NCBI RefSeq assembly: GCF_024171485.1 | Contig: NZ_JALJZX010000004.1 | Coordinates: forward strand, 1 to 64,000 | DNA: 64,000 nucleotides | Reading direction: 5' to 3' | DNA from: Chryseobacterium sp. HSC-36S06 | GTDB lineage: Bacteria; Bacteroidota; Bacteroidia; Flavobacteriales; Weeksellaceae | Shown: piece after piece, positions 14,912 to 23,758 of the stretch | Layout of the letters: every line of letters starts with the position of its first letter | Position numbering within the stretch: the first letter of the stretch is position 1 | Translations under genes and position numbers: made by a program | The notes under the pieces: model-generated | Database searches by the model: none | Seen by the model: the letters and a program-made list of their open reading frames with translations, nothing else | Told to the model about the DNA's origin: nothing

Positions 14912-14952
14912 CCTTACAACAAAACAGTTGTAAGGCTTTGTTTTTAACTTTG
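14912..14952 (+). promoter_or_regulatory. Palindromic operator and promoter of the acetyltransferase gene
   Basis: GCCTTACAAC and GTTGTAAGGC (14911-14920 and 14927-14936) form a perfect 10-bp inverted repeat with six bases between, followed by TAACTTTG at 14945-14952. The left half and its distance to the -7 box are the same as upstream of the AraC gene. The palindrome could also fold as a hairpin after the AraC stop. Confidence 0.6.
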
Positions 14953-14973
14953 CACCGTAAACAAGGAAATTCA

Positions 14974-15540
14974 ATGGCAACAGAAACAATAAATATCTTT
15001 CAGCGGTTACGAAATGGCGAAACCATTCTGCCAAACGACCCCGAAGCGTACAAAATGATTGAGAAATGTAATCTGACAAAGAAATTGCTTGTCGAGATGA
15101 ACAACGCAACAGAGCCAAGCGAAGTTAGAAGTTTACTGAGCCAAATAACAAATACAGAAATTGACGAAAGCACAACTGTATTTACACCGTTATATATCAA
15201 TTACGGAAAGCATACCAAAATCGGCAAAAATGTATTTATCAATTTTGACTGTACGTTTTTGGATTTGGGAGGAATTACCATTGAAGACGGAGTTTTGATA
15301 GCACCGAAAGTAAGTTTGCTATCCGAAGGACACCCGATTGAACCCGAAAACAGACATTCCCTAAAAGTCGGACATATCCACATCAAAAAAAATGCGTGGA
15401 TTGGTGCAAATGCAACCATTTTACAAGGTGTTACGATTGGCGAAAATGCAGTAGTAGCTTCTTGTGCAGTGGTTTCAAAAGATGTTCCCGACAATACGAT
15501 TGTAGGCGGTATACCTGCAAAAATTATTAAAACAATTTAA
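14974..15540 (+). CDS. Left-handed beta-helix O-acetyltransferase
   Basis: A 188-residue sugar/xenobiotic O-acetyltransferase of the hexapeptide-repeat (maltose/galactoside acetyltransferase) family, expected to work as a cytoplasmic trimer with acetyl-CoA. The N-terminal helical Mac domain (residues 1-60) precedes the repeats ([20 protein letters not shown] to [20 protein letters not shown]), and GHPIEPENR contains the histidine region of the active site. The ATG at 14974 is 22 bp from the -7 box. Only 10 bp separate it from the hydrolase gene, so the two are co-transcribed. Confidence 0.85.
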   Translation: MATETINIFQRLRNGETILPNDPEAYKMIEKCNLTKKLLVEMNNATEPSEVRSLLSQITNTEIDESTTVFTPLYINYGKHTKIGKNVFINFDCTFLDLGGITIEDGVLIAPKVSLLSEGHPIEPENRHSLKVGHIHIKKNAWIGANATILQGVTIGENAVVASCAVVSKDVPDNTIVGGIPAKIIKTI

Positions 15541-15550
15541 AGAAAATAAA

Positions 15551-16588
15551 ATGAAAAAAATATCAATAATAATGGCAACCGCTTTACTGATAGTAAGCTC
15601 TTGCCAACAAAACAAACAAGAAAAAATGAACGATACAGCAAAAACAGAACACTATACTTTTGAGTTGAGCGACAAAGTAACACGCCAAAAAGTAACATTC
15701 AAAAACCGTTACGGAATAACGCTTACAGGCGATTTATACATACCGAAAAACGCAAGTAACAACTTATCTGCAATCGCAATTAGCGGACCTTTCGGAGCAG
15801 TAAAAGAGCAATCTTCGGGCTTGTATGCCAACCAAATGGCGGAACGTGGGTTTGTCGTATTGGCTTTTGACCCGTCTTACACAGGCGAAAGCGGTGGCGA
15901 ACCCCGTAATGTGGCTTCGCCCGACATCAATACAGAAGACTTTAGTGCTGCCATAGACTTTCTTGGGCTTCACGAAAAAGTTGACCGAAATAAACTCGGT
16001 ATCATCGGAATATGTGGATTTGGTGGTTTTGCATTGAATGCTACAGCGGTTGACAAACGTGTGAAAGCTGTTGCCACAACCAGTATGTATGATATGTCTA
16101 GAGTAAACGCAGAAGGATATTTTGGTTCAACCACTCCAGAACAACGCACAAAAATGCTAGAAGAAATGAGTTTACAGCGTTGGGAAGATGCAAAGAACGG
16201 AACTCCCAAATATCCCGAAAATGGATTGGGACAAACAAATGAGAAATCACCTCAATTTGTAAAAGAGTACTATGACTACTACAAAACCAAAAGAGGTTTT
16301 CACGAACGTTCTTTAAATTCAAATGGTGCTTGGACAGCAACAAACTCTTTGTCTTTTATGAATATGCCTTTATTAACGTACATAAAAGAAATATCGCCAA
16401 GACCAATGCTCCTAATTGCAGGAGAAAAAGCACACTCACGTTATTTCAGCGAGGATGCTTTTAAAATGGCTTCTGAACCCAAAGAATTGATGATTATTCC
16501 TAATGCTGTTCACGTTGATTTGTACGACAAAATTGATGTAATTCCGTTTGACAAAATGGAGACTTTTTTTAAAACTAATTTGAAATAA
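15551..16588 (+). CDS. Dienelactone-hydrolase-like lipoprotein
   Basis: A 345-residue alpha/beta hydrolase with a lipoprotein signal (MKKISIIMATALLIVSSC, Cys18). The nucleophile elbow reads GICGFGG, with cysteine in the place of serine as in dienelactone hydrolases; the likely acid and histidine lie near residues 300-325 (IPNAVHVDLYD). Substrate unknown. A paralogue with the same GICGxGG elbow and the same KEQ(S/T)(S/T)GLYA and SGGEPR motifs lies at 25447-26514, also beside an AraC regulator. Confidence 0.83.
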   Translation: MKKISIIMATALLIVSSCQQNKQEKMNDTAKTEHYTFELSDKVTRQKVTFKNRYGITLTGDLYIPKNASNNLSAIAISGPFGAVKEQSSGLYANQMAERGFVVLAFDPSYTGESGGEPRNVASPDINTEDFSAAIDFLGLHEKVDRNKLGIIGICGFGGFALNATAVDKRVKAVATTSMYDMSRVNAEGYFGSTTPEQRTKMLEEMSLQRWEDAKNGTPKYPENGLGQTNEKSPQFVKEYYDYYKTKRGFHERSLNSNGAWTATNSLSFMNMPLLTYIKEISPRPMLLIAGEKAHSRYFSEDAFKMASEPKELMIIPNAVHVDLYDKIDVIPFDKMETFFKTNLK

Positions 16589-16604
16589 AAGATAGCGAAA
16601 AAAA

Positions 16605-16637
16605 GGCATCCGCTAACACATTCTATGGGAAAAACTA
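16605..16637 (+). repeat. attC left core followed by an IS110-end relic
   Basis: GGCATCCGCTAAC (16605-16617) has the shape of a cassette end. The bases that follow, ACATTCTATGGGAAAAACT, closely match the left end of the IS110 copies (ATATTCTATGACAAAAACC). No transposase follows. It looks like an old insertion of a related element, most of it since deleted. Confidence 0.55.
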
Positions 16638-16640
16638 CTG

Positions 16641-16674
16641 AAAACCTCTTTCAAATTGATTTGAAGGAGGTTTT
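16641..16674. terminator. Hairpin terminator
   Basis: AAAACCTCTTTCAAAT and ATTTGAAGGAGGTTTT form a 16-bp stem (one G-U pair) with a two-base loop, able to end transcription in either direction. It resembles the hairpin at 12016-12045. Confidence 0.65.
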
Positions 16675-17188
16675 TCATTGGGTTTTTATGTGGTGGAGGT
16701 GGTTCAGGTCGGCAGTTTAGAGGGGTAAAAGGTTTTTCTGGTTCATCTTCCAGGTGCGCTTGTCGGCCATCGCGGCCATCTTGATTTTGTCGGCTCCCAA
16801 TCGGCGGTTCATGACGTCGCTGGTCATGCGTTGAGTTTCGGGAACGAATTCGGTTACGATACGCCGGCTTTCTAGTACTGGAACTGCGGCAGGTAGATCC
16901 GGTGCAGTACCTCCTTTGCGGCCTTTGTAAGTTGACAAGGAAATGAAGACAATACTTTATACCATCTGTAAAGAAATTCTCGTAAACGAATACCGCAAAT
17001 GGCTTATCGAACACTGTACGTCGAATCTGTCTGGAGTGAGGTTAAAGAAGTGAAATAATCAACTCTGCGGCAAGACCGCAGCGAGATGACCGTTGAAAAA
17101 CGCGGGAGAACACATCAATAGTAAATGGGGTCGCCAGGTACTATTTGCAATATGTAATTGATGTGGCCGGAGCGCTGCCACATGCTGC
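16675..17188. other. Decayed DNA, no intact gene
   Basis: A 73-codon minus-strand frame (16717-16938) and a 37-codon plus-strand frame (16942-17055) are open but match nothing I recognise; the first has the even, hydrophilic make-up of a real protein (VTEFVPETQRMTSDVMNRRL) and may be a gene fragment. GC content is above that of the cassettes. I see no promoter, RNA or repeat that explains the stretch. Confidence 0.4.
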
Positions 17189-17536
17189 TTAGTTCTTAAA
17201 AAGCTCCTCCCGATGTTTTATTCCCCACGCTTTCAGGGCATCAATAACGGGCGTCAATGTATGGGCATAGGGTGTCCATTTATACGTAATTTTTACCGGA
17301 TAATCATTGGTAACAATACGCTCCAGTAATTTATGCTGCTCCAACTCCTTCAATTCTTTCGCCATTGCTTTGGGTGTAATCCCAGGAATGCTTTCCTGTA
17401 TATCTGTGAAACGTTCATTGCCCACGCCCACAGAAATGATAATGGGTAATTTCCATTTTCCGTTGATCACATCCAACGCATCACGCACCGGCTTTACGCT
17501 GTCTAAGCATGATAAATAGGGTTTTTTTCCAGCCAT
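17189..17536 (-). CDS. HxlR-family transcriptional regulator
   Basis: A 115-residue winged-helix regulator. The HxlR signature is complete: Cys10 near the N-terminus, DVINGKWKLPIIISVG, FTDIQESIPGITPKAMAKELKELE and a C-terminal YAHTLTPVIDALKAWG. Members sense electrophiles or redox state through the N-terminal cysteine and bind as dimers. It is divergent from the reductase gene at 17641 with 104 bp between, so it most likely controls that gene and itself. Confidence 0.88.
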   Translation of the reverse strand: MAGKKPYLSCLDSVKPVRDALDVINGKWKLPIIISVGVGNERFTDIQESIPGITPKAMAKELKELEQHKLLERIVTNDYPVKITYKWTPYAHTLTPVIDALKAWGIKHREELFKN

Positions 17537-17640
17537 ATCTAATTCAATATAAAATCAAATGCACTTTCCTTTAGGAAACCACTATACAAAGGAAAGTAAT
17601 ATTTATATAATTTTGCAACATTATTTTAAAAATATTACGA

Positions 17641-18387
17641 ATGAAAATAGGAATTATTGGCGTAGGCCATATTGGAAAAACATTAGCTATCAAATTAGCA
17701 GCTGCAGGCCACGATGTATGGGTAGCCAACTCAGGTTCACCCGAGAATATCAATACTGAAGTCCTTGCAACGGGCGCAAAAGCAGTAACTGCGGAGGAAG
17801 CGATACAGGATAAAAAGGTCATTATTCTATCCATTCCTCTGAACAGGATACCGGATATTCAACCCCTTTTTGCTGCGGTACCCGAACATGTTACAGTAAT
17901 TGATACTTCGAATTACTATCCGGCAAGAGACCAAATCATCGAAAGTATAGAAGATGGCCTGGTGGAAAGTTTATGGGTACAAGGACAGTTGGGAAGGCCG
18001 ATAGCCAAGGCTTGGAATGCCATCGGGTCTCAATCGTTAGAAATAAACGGAACACCCAGCGGAACCGCGGAGCGTATCGCTATCCCTTTTGCTGCGGACC
18101 GTGAAAGCGACAGCACTATTACGAAGCAATTAATTGAAGATACAGGCTTTGACGCATTCTATTCAGGCTCTCTTGAAGATTCGTGGAGACAGCAGCCAGG
18201 AGCGCCGGTATATTGTACTGATCTTACGCTAACTGAAATCGAGTCGCATATTAATACCGCAGAAAGAGAACATTTGCCGGCAAGAAGAGATTTAGCTGTT
18301 GCGGCCATAATGGAACGTATGAACAGTGCAACAGCCAATCCTGATGCAGATTTTGCCTTGAGGTTAAGCCGTGCGCTTTATCTCTAA
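17641..18387 (+). CDS. NAD(P)-binding F420-reductase-like protein
   Basis: A 248-residue protein of the NADP oxidoreductase, coenzyme F420-dependent family (COG2085). The Rossmann motif GIIGVGHIGKTLA is at residues 3-15, followed by VWVANSGSPE, and the C-terminal half is helical. In bacteria without F420 these proteins act on unknown substrates with NADPH. Because it pairs with an HxlR regulator, a role in handling reactive carbonyls or quinones is plausible but not shown. No partner genes follow in the operon. Confidence 0.8.
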   Translation: MKIGIIGVGHIGKTLAIKLAAAGHDVWVANSGSPENINTEVLATGAKAVTAEEAIQDKKVIILSIPLNRIPDIQPLFAAVPEHVTVIDTSNYYPARDQIIESIEDGLVESLWVQGQLGRPIAKAWNAIGSQSLEINGTPSGTAERIAIPFAADRESDSTITKQLIEDTGFDAFYSGSLEDSWRQQPGAPVYCTDLTLTEIESHINTAEREHLPARRDLAVAAIMERMNSATANPDADFALRLSRALYL

Positions 18388-18525
18388 ACGGGCAGGATTT
18401 CACTATTTGTGATTAGAATAGTTGAATTTCGGTCCGCAAGGCTAAGGATAGCACTATTCTAAAATTGGTACAATTTGTAACAACGAAAATTATTAAGATG
18501 TGTCAATTTGTATCAACTTTGCGGT

Positions 18526-18849
18526 ATGGAAATTCAAGGTACTATAAAATCGAAGCATGTGGATCAGATCAGGGTCATTACTTATGACAAGAAACAGGAG
18601 ATTGATATCTTTTATACAGAACTGAAAAAATTTGATGTAGAGGAACTTGTAGAGAATGAACGGGTTGTTCTGGATGTCCGGATACAGTCGATTGATTATT
18701 ATGGTTTAAAGCTCGGTAAGTTTTGGCTGTCACAAATTGTGTTTCCGAAAAAGAGTTACGAGTACCGACGCAAACCTAATAAACGAGACAGAGACCAGGC
18801 TGCAGCACAGCAACAGTTTATCGACAGAACCAATAAAGATCGCCAGTGA
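18526..18849 (+). CDS. Hypothetical 107-residue protein
   Basis: A soluble protein with an alternating charged/hydrophobic N-terminal two-thirds (FDVEELVENERVVLDVRIQS) and a very basic, Gln-rich C-terminal tail (RRKPNKRDRDQAAAQQQ). No signal or membrane segment. The ATG at 18526 is preferred to an upstream TTG because it lies 9 bp after AACTTTGCGG, which resembles a -7 region followed by a short leader. No family was recognised; similar small basic proteins occur in mobile elements. Confidence 0.6.
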   Translation: MEIQGTIKSKHVDQIRVITYDKKQEIDIFYTELKKFDVEELVENERVVLDVRIQSIDYYGLKLGKFWLSQIVFPKKSYEYRRKPNKRDRDQAAAQQQFIDRTNKDRQ

Positions 18850-18860
18850 TGGCGTTTTTT
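18841..18860 (+). terminator. Terminator overlapping the stop codon
   Basis: CGCCA and TGGCG pair around GTGA and are followed by seven or more T. The stop codon of the 107-residue protein lies in the loop. Confidence 0.7.
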
Positions 18861-18903
18861 TTTGATATTTTCGGGAGTGGATGAGTGGGATTGGTCAAAG
18901 TTA

Positions 18904-18923
18904 GGACACTTTGCCCAGCGGGG
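18904..18923. repeat. Dispersed IS-end-like motif
   Basis: GGACACTTTGCCCAGCGGGG lies just past the stop codon of the Fic gene. Related motifs occur at 12079 and in several partial copies at 20221-20300, on the other side of the Fic gene. The repeated GGACACTT units recall the multiple terminal repeats of IS21-type elements; no IS21 genes are present. Confidence 0.4.
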
Positions 18924-18928
18924 CGAAT

Positions 18929-20032
18929 TTAGTCCTGCAAATTCAACAGGTAATGGGTGCTTCGGCCGCTGGAACCGGATTTCAGGAGGACCCCTTTTTC
19001 CATTAAATCGGTGATGTCGCGGAGCGCGGTATCGGTTGAGCTTTTGGTGAGTTTGGCATATTTGGAGGTGGTAAGATTTCCTTCAAAACCATCCAACAGT
19101 TTGGTGATGACCAAATGCTGACGCTCATTGGTGATTGCGGAACTGTTTTTCACCAAAAACTGATGTTTTGTAGTTACTTTGGTGATGATTTCTTCGGAAT
19201 TTATAATGGCCTGTTTCAAGCAGTTCAGGAACCAAAAAAGCCAGGGAGTGATATCCAGAGTGCTCTTTTGGGATTTCTCCAGGATCTGATAATATGATTT
19301 TTTATCGGCATTGATCTGGGTTGACATGCTGTAAAAGCGTTGGTTTACACGATCTGCTTTTGAAAGCAGCATGTCGGCAATGGCTCTTGCAATCCTGCCA
19401 TTCCCGTCGTCGAAAGGGTGTATGGTAACAAACCAGAAATGCGCTACGCCCGCTTTTAATAGGTCATCAATATCCTGATCTTTGTTGAACCAGGTGAGGA
19501 AGCTCTGCATTTCTTTTTCCAGCAAGTGTGCCTCCGGGGCTTCGAAGTGTATTTTTTCTCTGCCCATTGGTCCTGAAACGACCTGCATTGCACCAGTCCG
19601 CCATTTTGCCACTTCAATTTTATACATGCCGCTTCTTCCGGCAGGAAATAAAGCGGAATGCCAACCAAACAACCGGTCATCGGTTAAAGATTTATCGTTA
19701 TTCTGTGTGGCATCCAGCATCATTTCAACAATTCCGTGAATGTGGCGGTCTGTATTTTCCTTGCCAGCATCATCCAATCCAAGGTGAACCGCGATCGAGG
19801 ATCGCACGAGCTCAGGGTTCAGGACTTCGCCTTCAATTTCTGAGGATTTTATGACATCCTGAATGAGGGTTTCGAGATTGGCTTCGTTTCTGAGTTCGAA
19901 GCCCAGGAGTTCTGCTTTACCCAGGAGTCTGCCCTGTAAGTACCGGACTTCTGCCAAGAGACTGATCAACTCTTCATCCTGCCAGGAGAAGTGTGGCCAT
20001 TGCTTAAGTTGGTGGATATATGGTGCCATCAT
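18929..20032 (-). CDS. Fic-family protein with DUF4172 and winged-helix domains
   Basis: A 367-residue Fic protein, likely an AMP-transferase. Domain order: DUF4172/Fic-N (1-85), Fic core (115-270) with the full motif HPFDDGNGRIAR at 205-216, and a C-terminal winged helix (300-365). SSEIEG at 63-68 fits the inhibitory (S/T)xxxE(G/N) motif, so the enzyme would be self-inhibited (class II). It is flanked by IS-end-like motifs, and a C-terminal remnant of a homologue lies at 28800. The target is unknown. Two adjacent ATGs offer a start. Confidence 0.88.
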   Translation of the reverse strand: MMAPYIHQLKQWPHFSWQDEELISLLAEVRYLQGRLLGKAELLGFELRNEANLETLIQDVIKSSEIEGEVLNPELVRSSIAVHLGLDDAGKENTDRHIHGIVEMMLDATQNNDKSLTDDRLFGWHSALFPAGRSGMYKIEVAKWRTGAMQVVSGPMGREKIHFEAPEAHLLEKEMQSFLTWFNKDQDIDDLLKAGVAHFWFVTIHPFDDGNGRIARAIADMLLSKADRVNQRFYSMSTQINADKKSYYQILEKSQKSTLDITPWLFWFLNCLKQAIINSEEIITKVTTKHQFLVKNSSAITNERQHLVITKLLDGFEGNLTTSKYAKLTKSSTDTALRDITDLMEKGVLLKSGSSGRSTHYLLNLQD

Positions 20033-20300
20033 TTCATGATTATGCGGTAAATATAGGAATTAATTTCCGCATAATTTGCGGTGATTATGGGTTTTAATCA
20101 CCGCAGGAGCGATTTTTATTGTTGAGTTTTTGTGTATTTGAGCATATGAGTTGTGTGGATTTTCGGGGGTTAATTGGTAGGAATGATTGACCGCAAAAGT
20201 GACAAAAGATTTTGGTACGTGACCACTTCGTCCAGCGGACATCACTTTAATCGGGCATGAAGTGAGGACACTTCGCGCAGCTGGCACCAAAAAGTGGACA
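20033..20300. other. Non-coding stretch with degenerate IS-end repeats
   Basis: No gene. Between 20217 and 20300 variants of a GGACACTT-CG-CAGC unit are repeated in alternating orientation (GACCACTTCGTCCAGCGGAC, GAGGACACTTCGCGCAGCTG, AAAAAGTGGACA). This looks like one end of an IS21-type element whose body is gone. Confidence 0.4.
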
Positions 20301-20800
20301 ATGCCCATTCAAAATTGGGGGATTATTTTAAACCAATTTATGCATATTTTTGAAGAAAGGCTCAGATTATAAAATCCAAGCCTAACCTTTTTAACTTACA
20401 CACTTTATTGTATAGTGTCAAATTAATATTCTTAAATGTCCGTGGATTTTAGCTTCATACATGAGTTCTGCCCAAAAGTTCCATTAAGTGAAGATGGTTG
20501 AAATACACTTCCATCTCCACGCCGTCAGATCCATCTTTATCCTTTATTTATTTAGAAAAAACGTTCCCATTCACTTCCACTGTTAAGGTTGTAAGCCCGT
20601 ACAATTTAGTGATAAAAGGAATTGCACATCTATTTCAGGTATAGTTATCATAATTGAAAAACTACGTCGTTATAATCTATAAATGTTTCTTCCCTTACAA
20701 TAAAAACTTTGCTTTCTATCGCATCACCTATTTTAATTAAGGCCTAAACATTAGGGTCTTCAATCCCACACTAATAATCATCGCGATTTACTGTCTTATT
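20301..20800. other. Empty AT-rich stretch
   Basis: No open frame, hairpin or repeat that I can support. It separates the IS-like remnant from the end of the redox/hydrolase cluster. Confidence 0.5.
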
Positions 20801-21943
20801 TTATCGGGGAGTGCTATATTCTTCATCTGATACCTGTTGCAGCCAAACTACGGGAGCTCTATCTGTATTCGTGCCAATTGCAAGGTGGCTCATTTCACTA
20901 TCAGGAGCTGCACCGTGCCAATGCACTATGTTCGGGTCGCACTTTATAACATCTCCTTTATTAAGTTCACGCACAGCTTTGCCTTTCTCACCATATCTGC
21001 CTTTGCCACTTGTAATTAATAGTAATTGGCCGCCGGGATGGTAATGCCATTTTGTTCTTGCACCTGGTTCAAATGTTACATTGCCGATTGATGTATTAAA
21101 GGTGGAGTCGCCGGGTACCAACATATGAAGCCATGCCGTACCAGTAAAGTTATTATTGGAAATTTTTGTGCCTTTTGGAAAGACTGTATTTGCACTTATG
21201 TTATTGCTTTCTGACGAACTGATATTGGTTGTCTTATTTAAAACTGACTGCAAAACTATGTCTGCTTTTCGTCCTTCTTTTTCACCAACCTTTGTTTGTA
21301 TTACTGATACAATGTTTTTCAACTGCTGTTCCGTAAGACCTGTATTTAATCCTACATTGAAGTGAGACCTTAACTGATTTTCTGTACCACCTAGAGTAGC
21401 TAAAACAGAAATCGTAACAATCTCCCGAGTTTTCCAGTCTAATGCATCTCTACTGAATATATCAGCGAATAAATGTTCTTTAAGAAAGACATCAATAATT
21501 GGAACAAACTTCTGAGGAGCACCGGTTGTTGTAGAGCCGGTTAATTTTGTTTGGACCTCTTTTCCTCTATTGAATTTGTTTTTCGTTTCAATAATCTTTG
21601 ATGATTCTTTACCGTGCACATCATTAATCCCTTTTTGTCTGCGTTCAAGTACAACAGCCTCTAATGTGCTTATCGCATTCAGACTGCGAGGAAAGCCTGC
21701 GTAGGCATATAGATGTACCAGTAGTTCTTTCGTTTCATTTATTGATAAACCCGCATCCAAGCCATCGTTTAGTGCTTGTTTCAATTCCGTTAGATCGCCT
21801 TTTGCAGCAAAGGCTGCAATTGGAATAATGCTTTTCTGTCTTTTATCTAAAGTGTCAGATTTATTGGCATTTAGTTGTGCATTAAATTCTATAGTGGGCA
21901 CTAACAAAAGTACAAGAAGTAAAAAAATATTCCGTCGTTTCAT
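20801..21943 (-). CDS. Carboxymuconolactone decarboxylase-cupin fusion protein, exported
   Basis: A 380-residue protein with an N-terminal signal peptide (1-22), a CMD/AhpD-like region (about 40-240, in two halves, with FADIFSRDALDWKTREIVTISVLA) and a C-terminal cupin (270-370) with the metal-site histidines in WHYHPGG and VHWHGAAPDSEMSH. It ends the minus-strand cluster that begins at 27392. CMD-cupin proteins are common beside aldo/keto reductases and flavodoxins in AraC-controlled clusters; the substrate is unknown. Confidence 0.83.
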   Translation of the reverse strand: MKRRNIFLLLVLLLVPTIEFNAQLNANKSDTLDKRQKSIIPIAAFAAKGDLTELKQALNDGLDAGLSINETKELLVHLYAYAGFPRSLNAISTLEAVVLERRQKGINDVHGKESSKIIETKNKFNRGKEVQTKLTGSTTTGAPQKFVPIIDVFLKEHLFADIFSRDALDWKTREIVTISVLATLGGTENQLRSHFNVGLNTGLTEQQLKNIVSVIQTKVGEKEGRKADIVLQSVLNKTTNISSSESNNISANTVFPKGTKISNNNFTGTAWLHMLVPGDSTFNTSIGNVTFEPGARTKWHYHPGGQLLLITSGKGRYGEKGKAVRELNKGDVIKCDPNIVHWHGAAPDSEMSHLAIGTNTDRAPVVWLQQVSDEEYSTPR

Positions 21944-21967
21944 AGCTTACTTTTTATTTATAGGACC

Positions 21968-23089
21968 TTAATCCAAATTCTTATCTTTTAAAAAATCAGA
22001 AAGATGATCAGCCACTTCGATGTTGTTTAAATCGGACATTGGGAAATGCGTGTTGCCTTTAATTCCAATGTCTGGAAGGTGGATAAGTGTAACATCGCCA
22101 CCGTGTTTATTCACTGCATCTGTCCATAATTTTGCCATAGCGAGGGAAGCCCGCCATTGCTCCTGGCCAGGGTTTTGTGTTGGCTGGTTAGGGATGTAAT
22201 CTCCGTAATAGATGATGATGGGTATTTTTGTCAGCTGCATAAATTCTGCCATTGGAACTCCGGCTGCTTGCAATCTTCCGCCCAAATACTCAATTGCATT
22301 AGGAACCTGACCTTCCGGGAACACAAATCCACTTCCCGGTTCATAGGATGCAATAGCTTTTATATTGCTGTTTTTTATGGCCGTTCGCCAACCTTGCCCT
22401 CCGCTATGGGAATGGGTTACTAAGATGCCCTGTCCAATTTTGTTGAACAATGCTGATACCGCATTTGTGTTTGCTGCCATATCAATAGGACCTGTATCAG
22501 GAACCATTTGTCTGTAAAACTGATTTACGGCTTCCGGCTCTTTTGAAAATTGAACACCCGGAAAGAAATCTTTACCGACACCGAGACGGAATATGCCAAA
22601 CCATAGTTGTTCATCAGGTGCTGCCGAAATGCTCATAGGCTTTGTGCTTCGACCTGCTCTACCACGTCTCGGCTGATCAATCAGATAAACAGGAAACTGC
22701 CTGCGCAGGAATATGTTTTGAAAACCTTCCCGCCCATCAGGAGTTGTTTCCCAGGTTTTTGCGGACTGCCCATATCCATGCCAAAACACTAATGGAAGTT
22801 TTCTTGGGTTTTGCGGTATCTGATAAAATACATAAGCATGATCGCCGTGTAATGTTTGGCCTGCTGAAGATTGATTTGCCGGATTGAAAGCACCATGTTT
22901 TATTGGATCGAATATACCCGGAGCTTTTACTACTGTACCGCCAATTGCAAAACTGCCCTGTTCCTTGAGTAATAATTGTCCTGCTGTACTCGTGAGCGGA
23001 GTTGTGGCACATGCAGGAAGTAAAATGCTAACCATAGCGGATAGCAGTACTATATAAAGACTGTGCTTTATGTTTTTCATTTTATTCAT
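21968..23089 (-). CDS. Alpha/beta hydrolase lipoprotein
   Basis: A 373-residue secreted esterase-like hydrolase. A lipobox (LLPACATT, Cys27) marks it as a lipoprotein. VFWHGYGQSAKTW precedes the nucleophile region THSHSGGQGW (Ser around 230), and a histidine near the C-terminus in GNTHFPMSDLNN completes a likely triad. A second ATG three codons in (23080) is an equally good start. It lies 24 bp upstream of the CMD-cupin gene in the same operon. Confidence 0.82.
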   Translation of the reverse strand: MNKMKNIKHSLYIVLLSAMVSILLPACATTPLTSTAGQLLLKEQGSFAIGGTVVKAPGIFDPIKHGAFNPANQSSAGQTLHGDHAYVFYQIPQNPRKLPLVFWHGYGQSAKTWETTPDGREGFQNIFLRRQFPVYLIDQPRRGRAGRSTKPMSISAAPDEQLWFGIFRLGVGKDFFPGVQFSKEPEAVNQFYRQMVPDTGPIDMAANTNAVSALFNKIGQGILVTHSHSGGQGWRTAIKNSNIKAIASYEPGSGFVFPEGQVPNAIEYLGGRLQAAGVPMAEFMQLTKIPIIIYYGDYIPNQPTQNPGQEQWRASLAMAKLWTDAVNKHGGDVTLIHLPDIGIKGNTHFPMSDLNNIEVADHLSDFLKDKNLD

Positions 23090-23110
23090 GTTTACTATTT
23101 TTGCGACTAT

Positions 23111-23726
23111 TTATTTACTGATCCTGATCTCTTTTAGCCATTGTTTTACATTTTTTTCTGCTTCCGTCAGCTTCGCACCTTCCATAACAAAAAGAACTCC
23201 GTCTCTTTCTATTCCACCCTTCATTTCAAAGCCTTCCAATACTTTACTGTCCTTAGCTAATTGCTTAATGGTTTCAAAGCTTGTTCCTATGCCATAACCT
23301 GCATTTGTATTGAAGGGAATGACTGTCTTACCACTTAAATCATGCTGCGTTAAAAACGTCTTCATTGGCGGGGTAGTTTCATTCCCCAAGTAGGGAAGCC
23401 AATAAATATTACATCATATTTTTGTATGCTATCAATGTTGGTTTTTAAAGGCGGAAGGAAACCTGTTTCATTTTCATTACTCACCTGCTGCACCGTGGCC
23501 TGATAATTATCGGGATAGGGTTTTTCTAATTCAATTGCTACTAACTCTCCACCAACATTCCTTTGAATGATCTCTGCTATTGCTTTTGTGTTATGGTTCT
23601 GGACAAATAAACAATCAATACTTTCTCCGGATTTATAGTACTATCGTTTTTTACAGTGATGTTTTTCTTTTCAGATGCAGAGCAGCCCGAAAGCAACAGA
23701 ATTAATGCAAATAATAGGTTGGTCAT
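23111..23726 (-). pseudogene. Flavodoxin lipoprotein gene with two frameshifts
   Basis: Read from the ATG at 23726 the frame gives a lipoprotein signal (LLLSGC) and VLIVYLSRT, then hits a stop. One base out of frame the protein continues (NTKAIAEIIQRNVGGEL ... VIFIGFPTWGMKL), and a second single-base shift near 23385 restores PPMKTFL and the remaining 85 residues. Together they make a full-length flavodoxin-like protein of about 200 residues. Two shifts in one gene mean a dead gene or errors in the assembly at this spot. Confidence 0.8.
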
Positions 23727-23758
23727 AAACGGAGAATTTTTCTTTGCTAATATTGATA

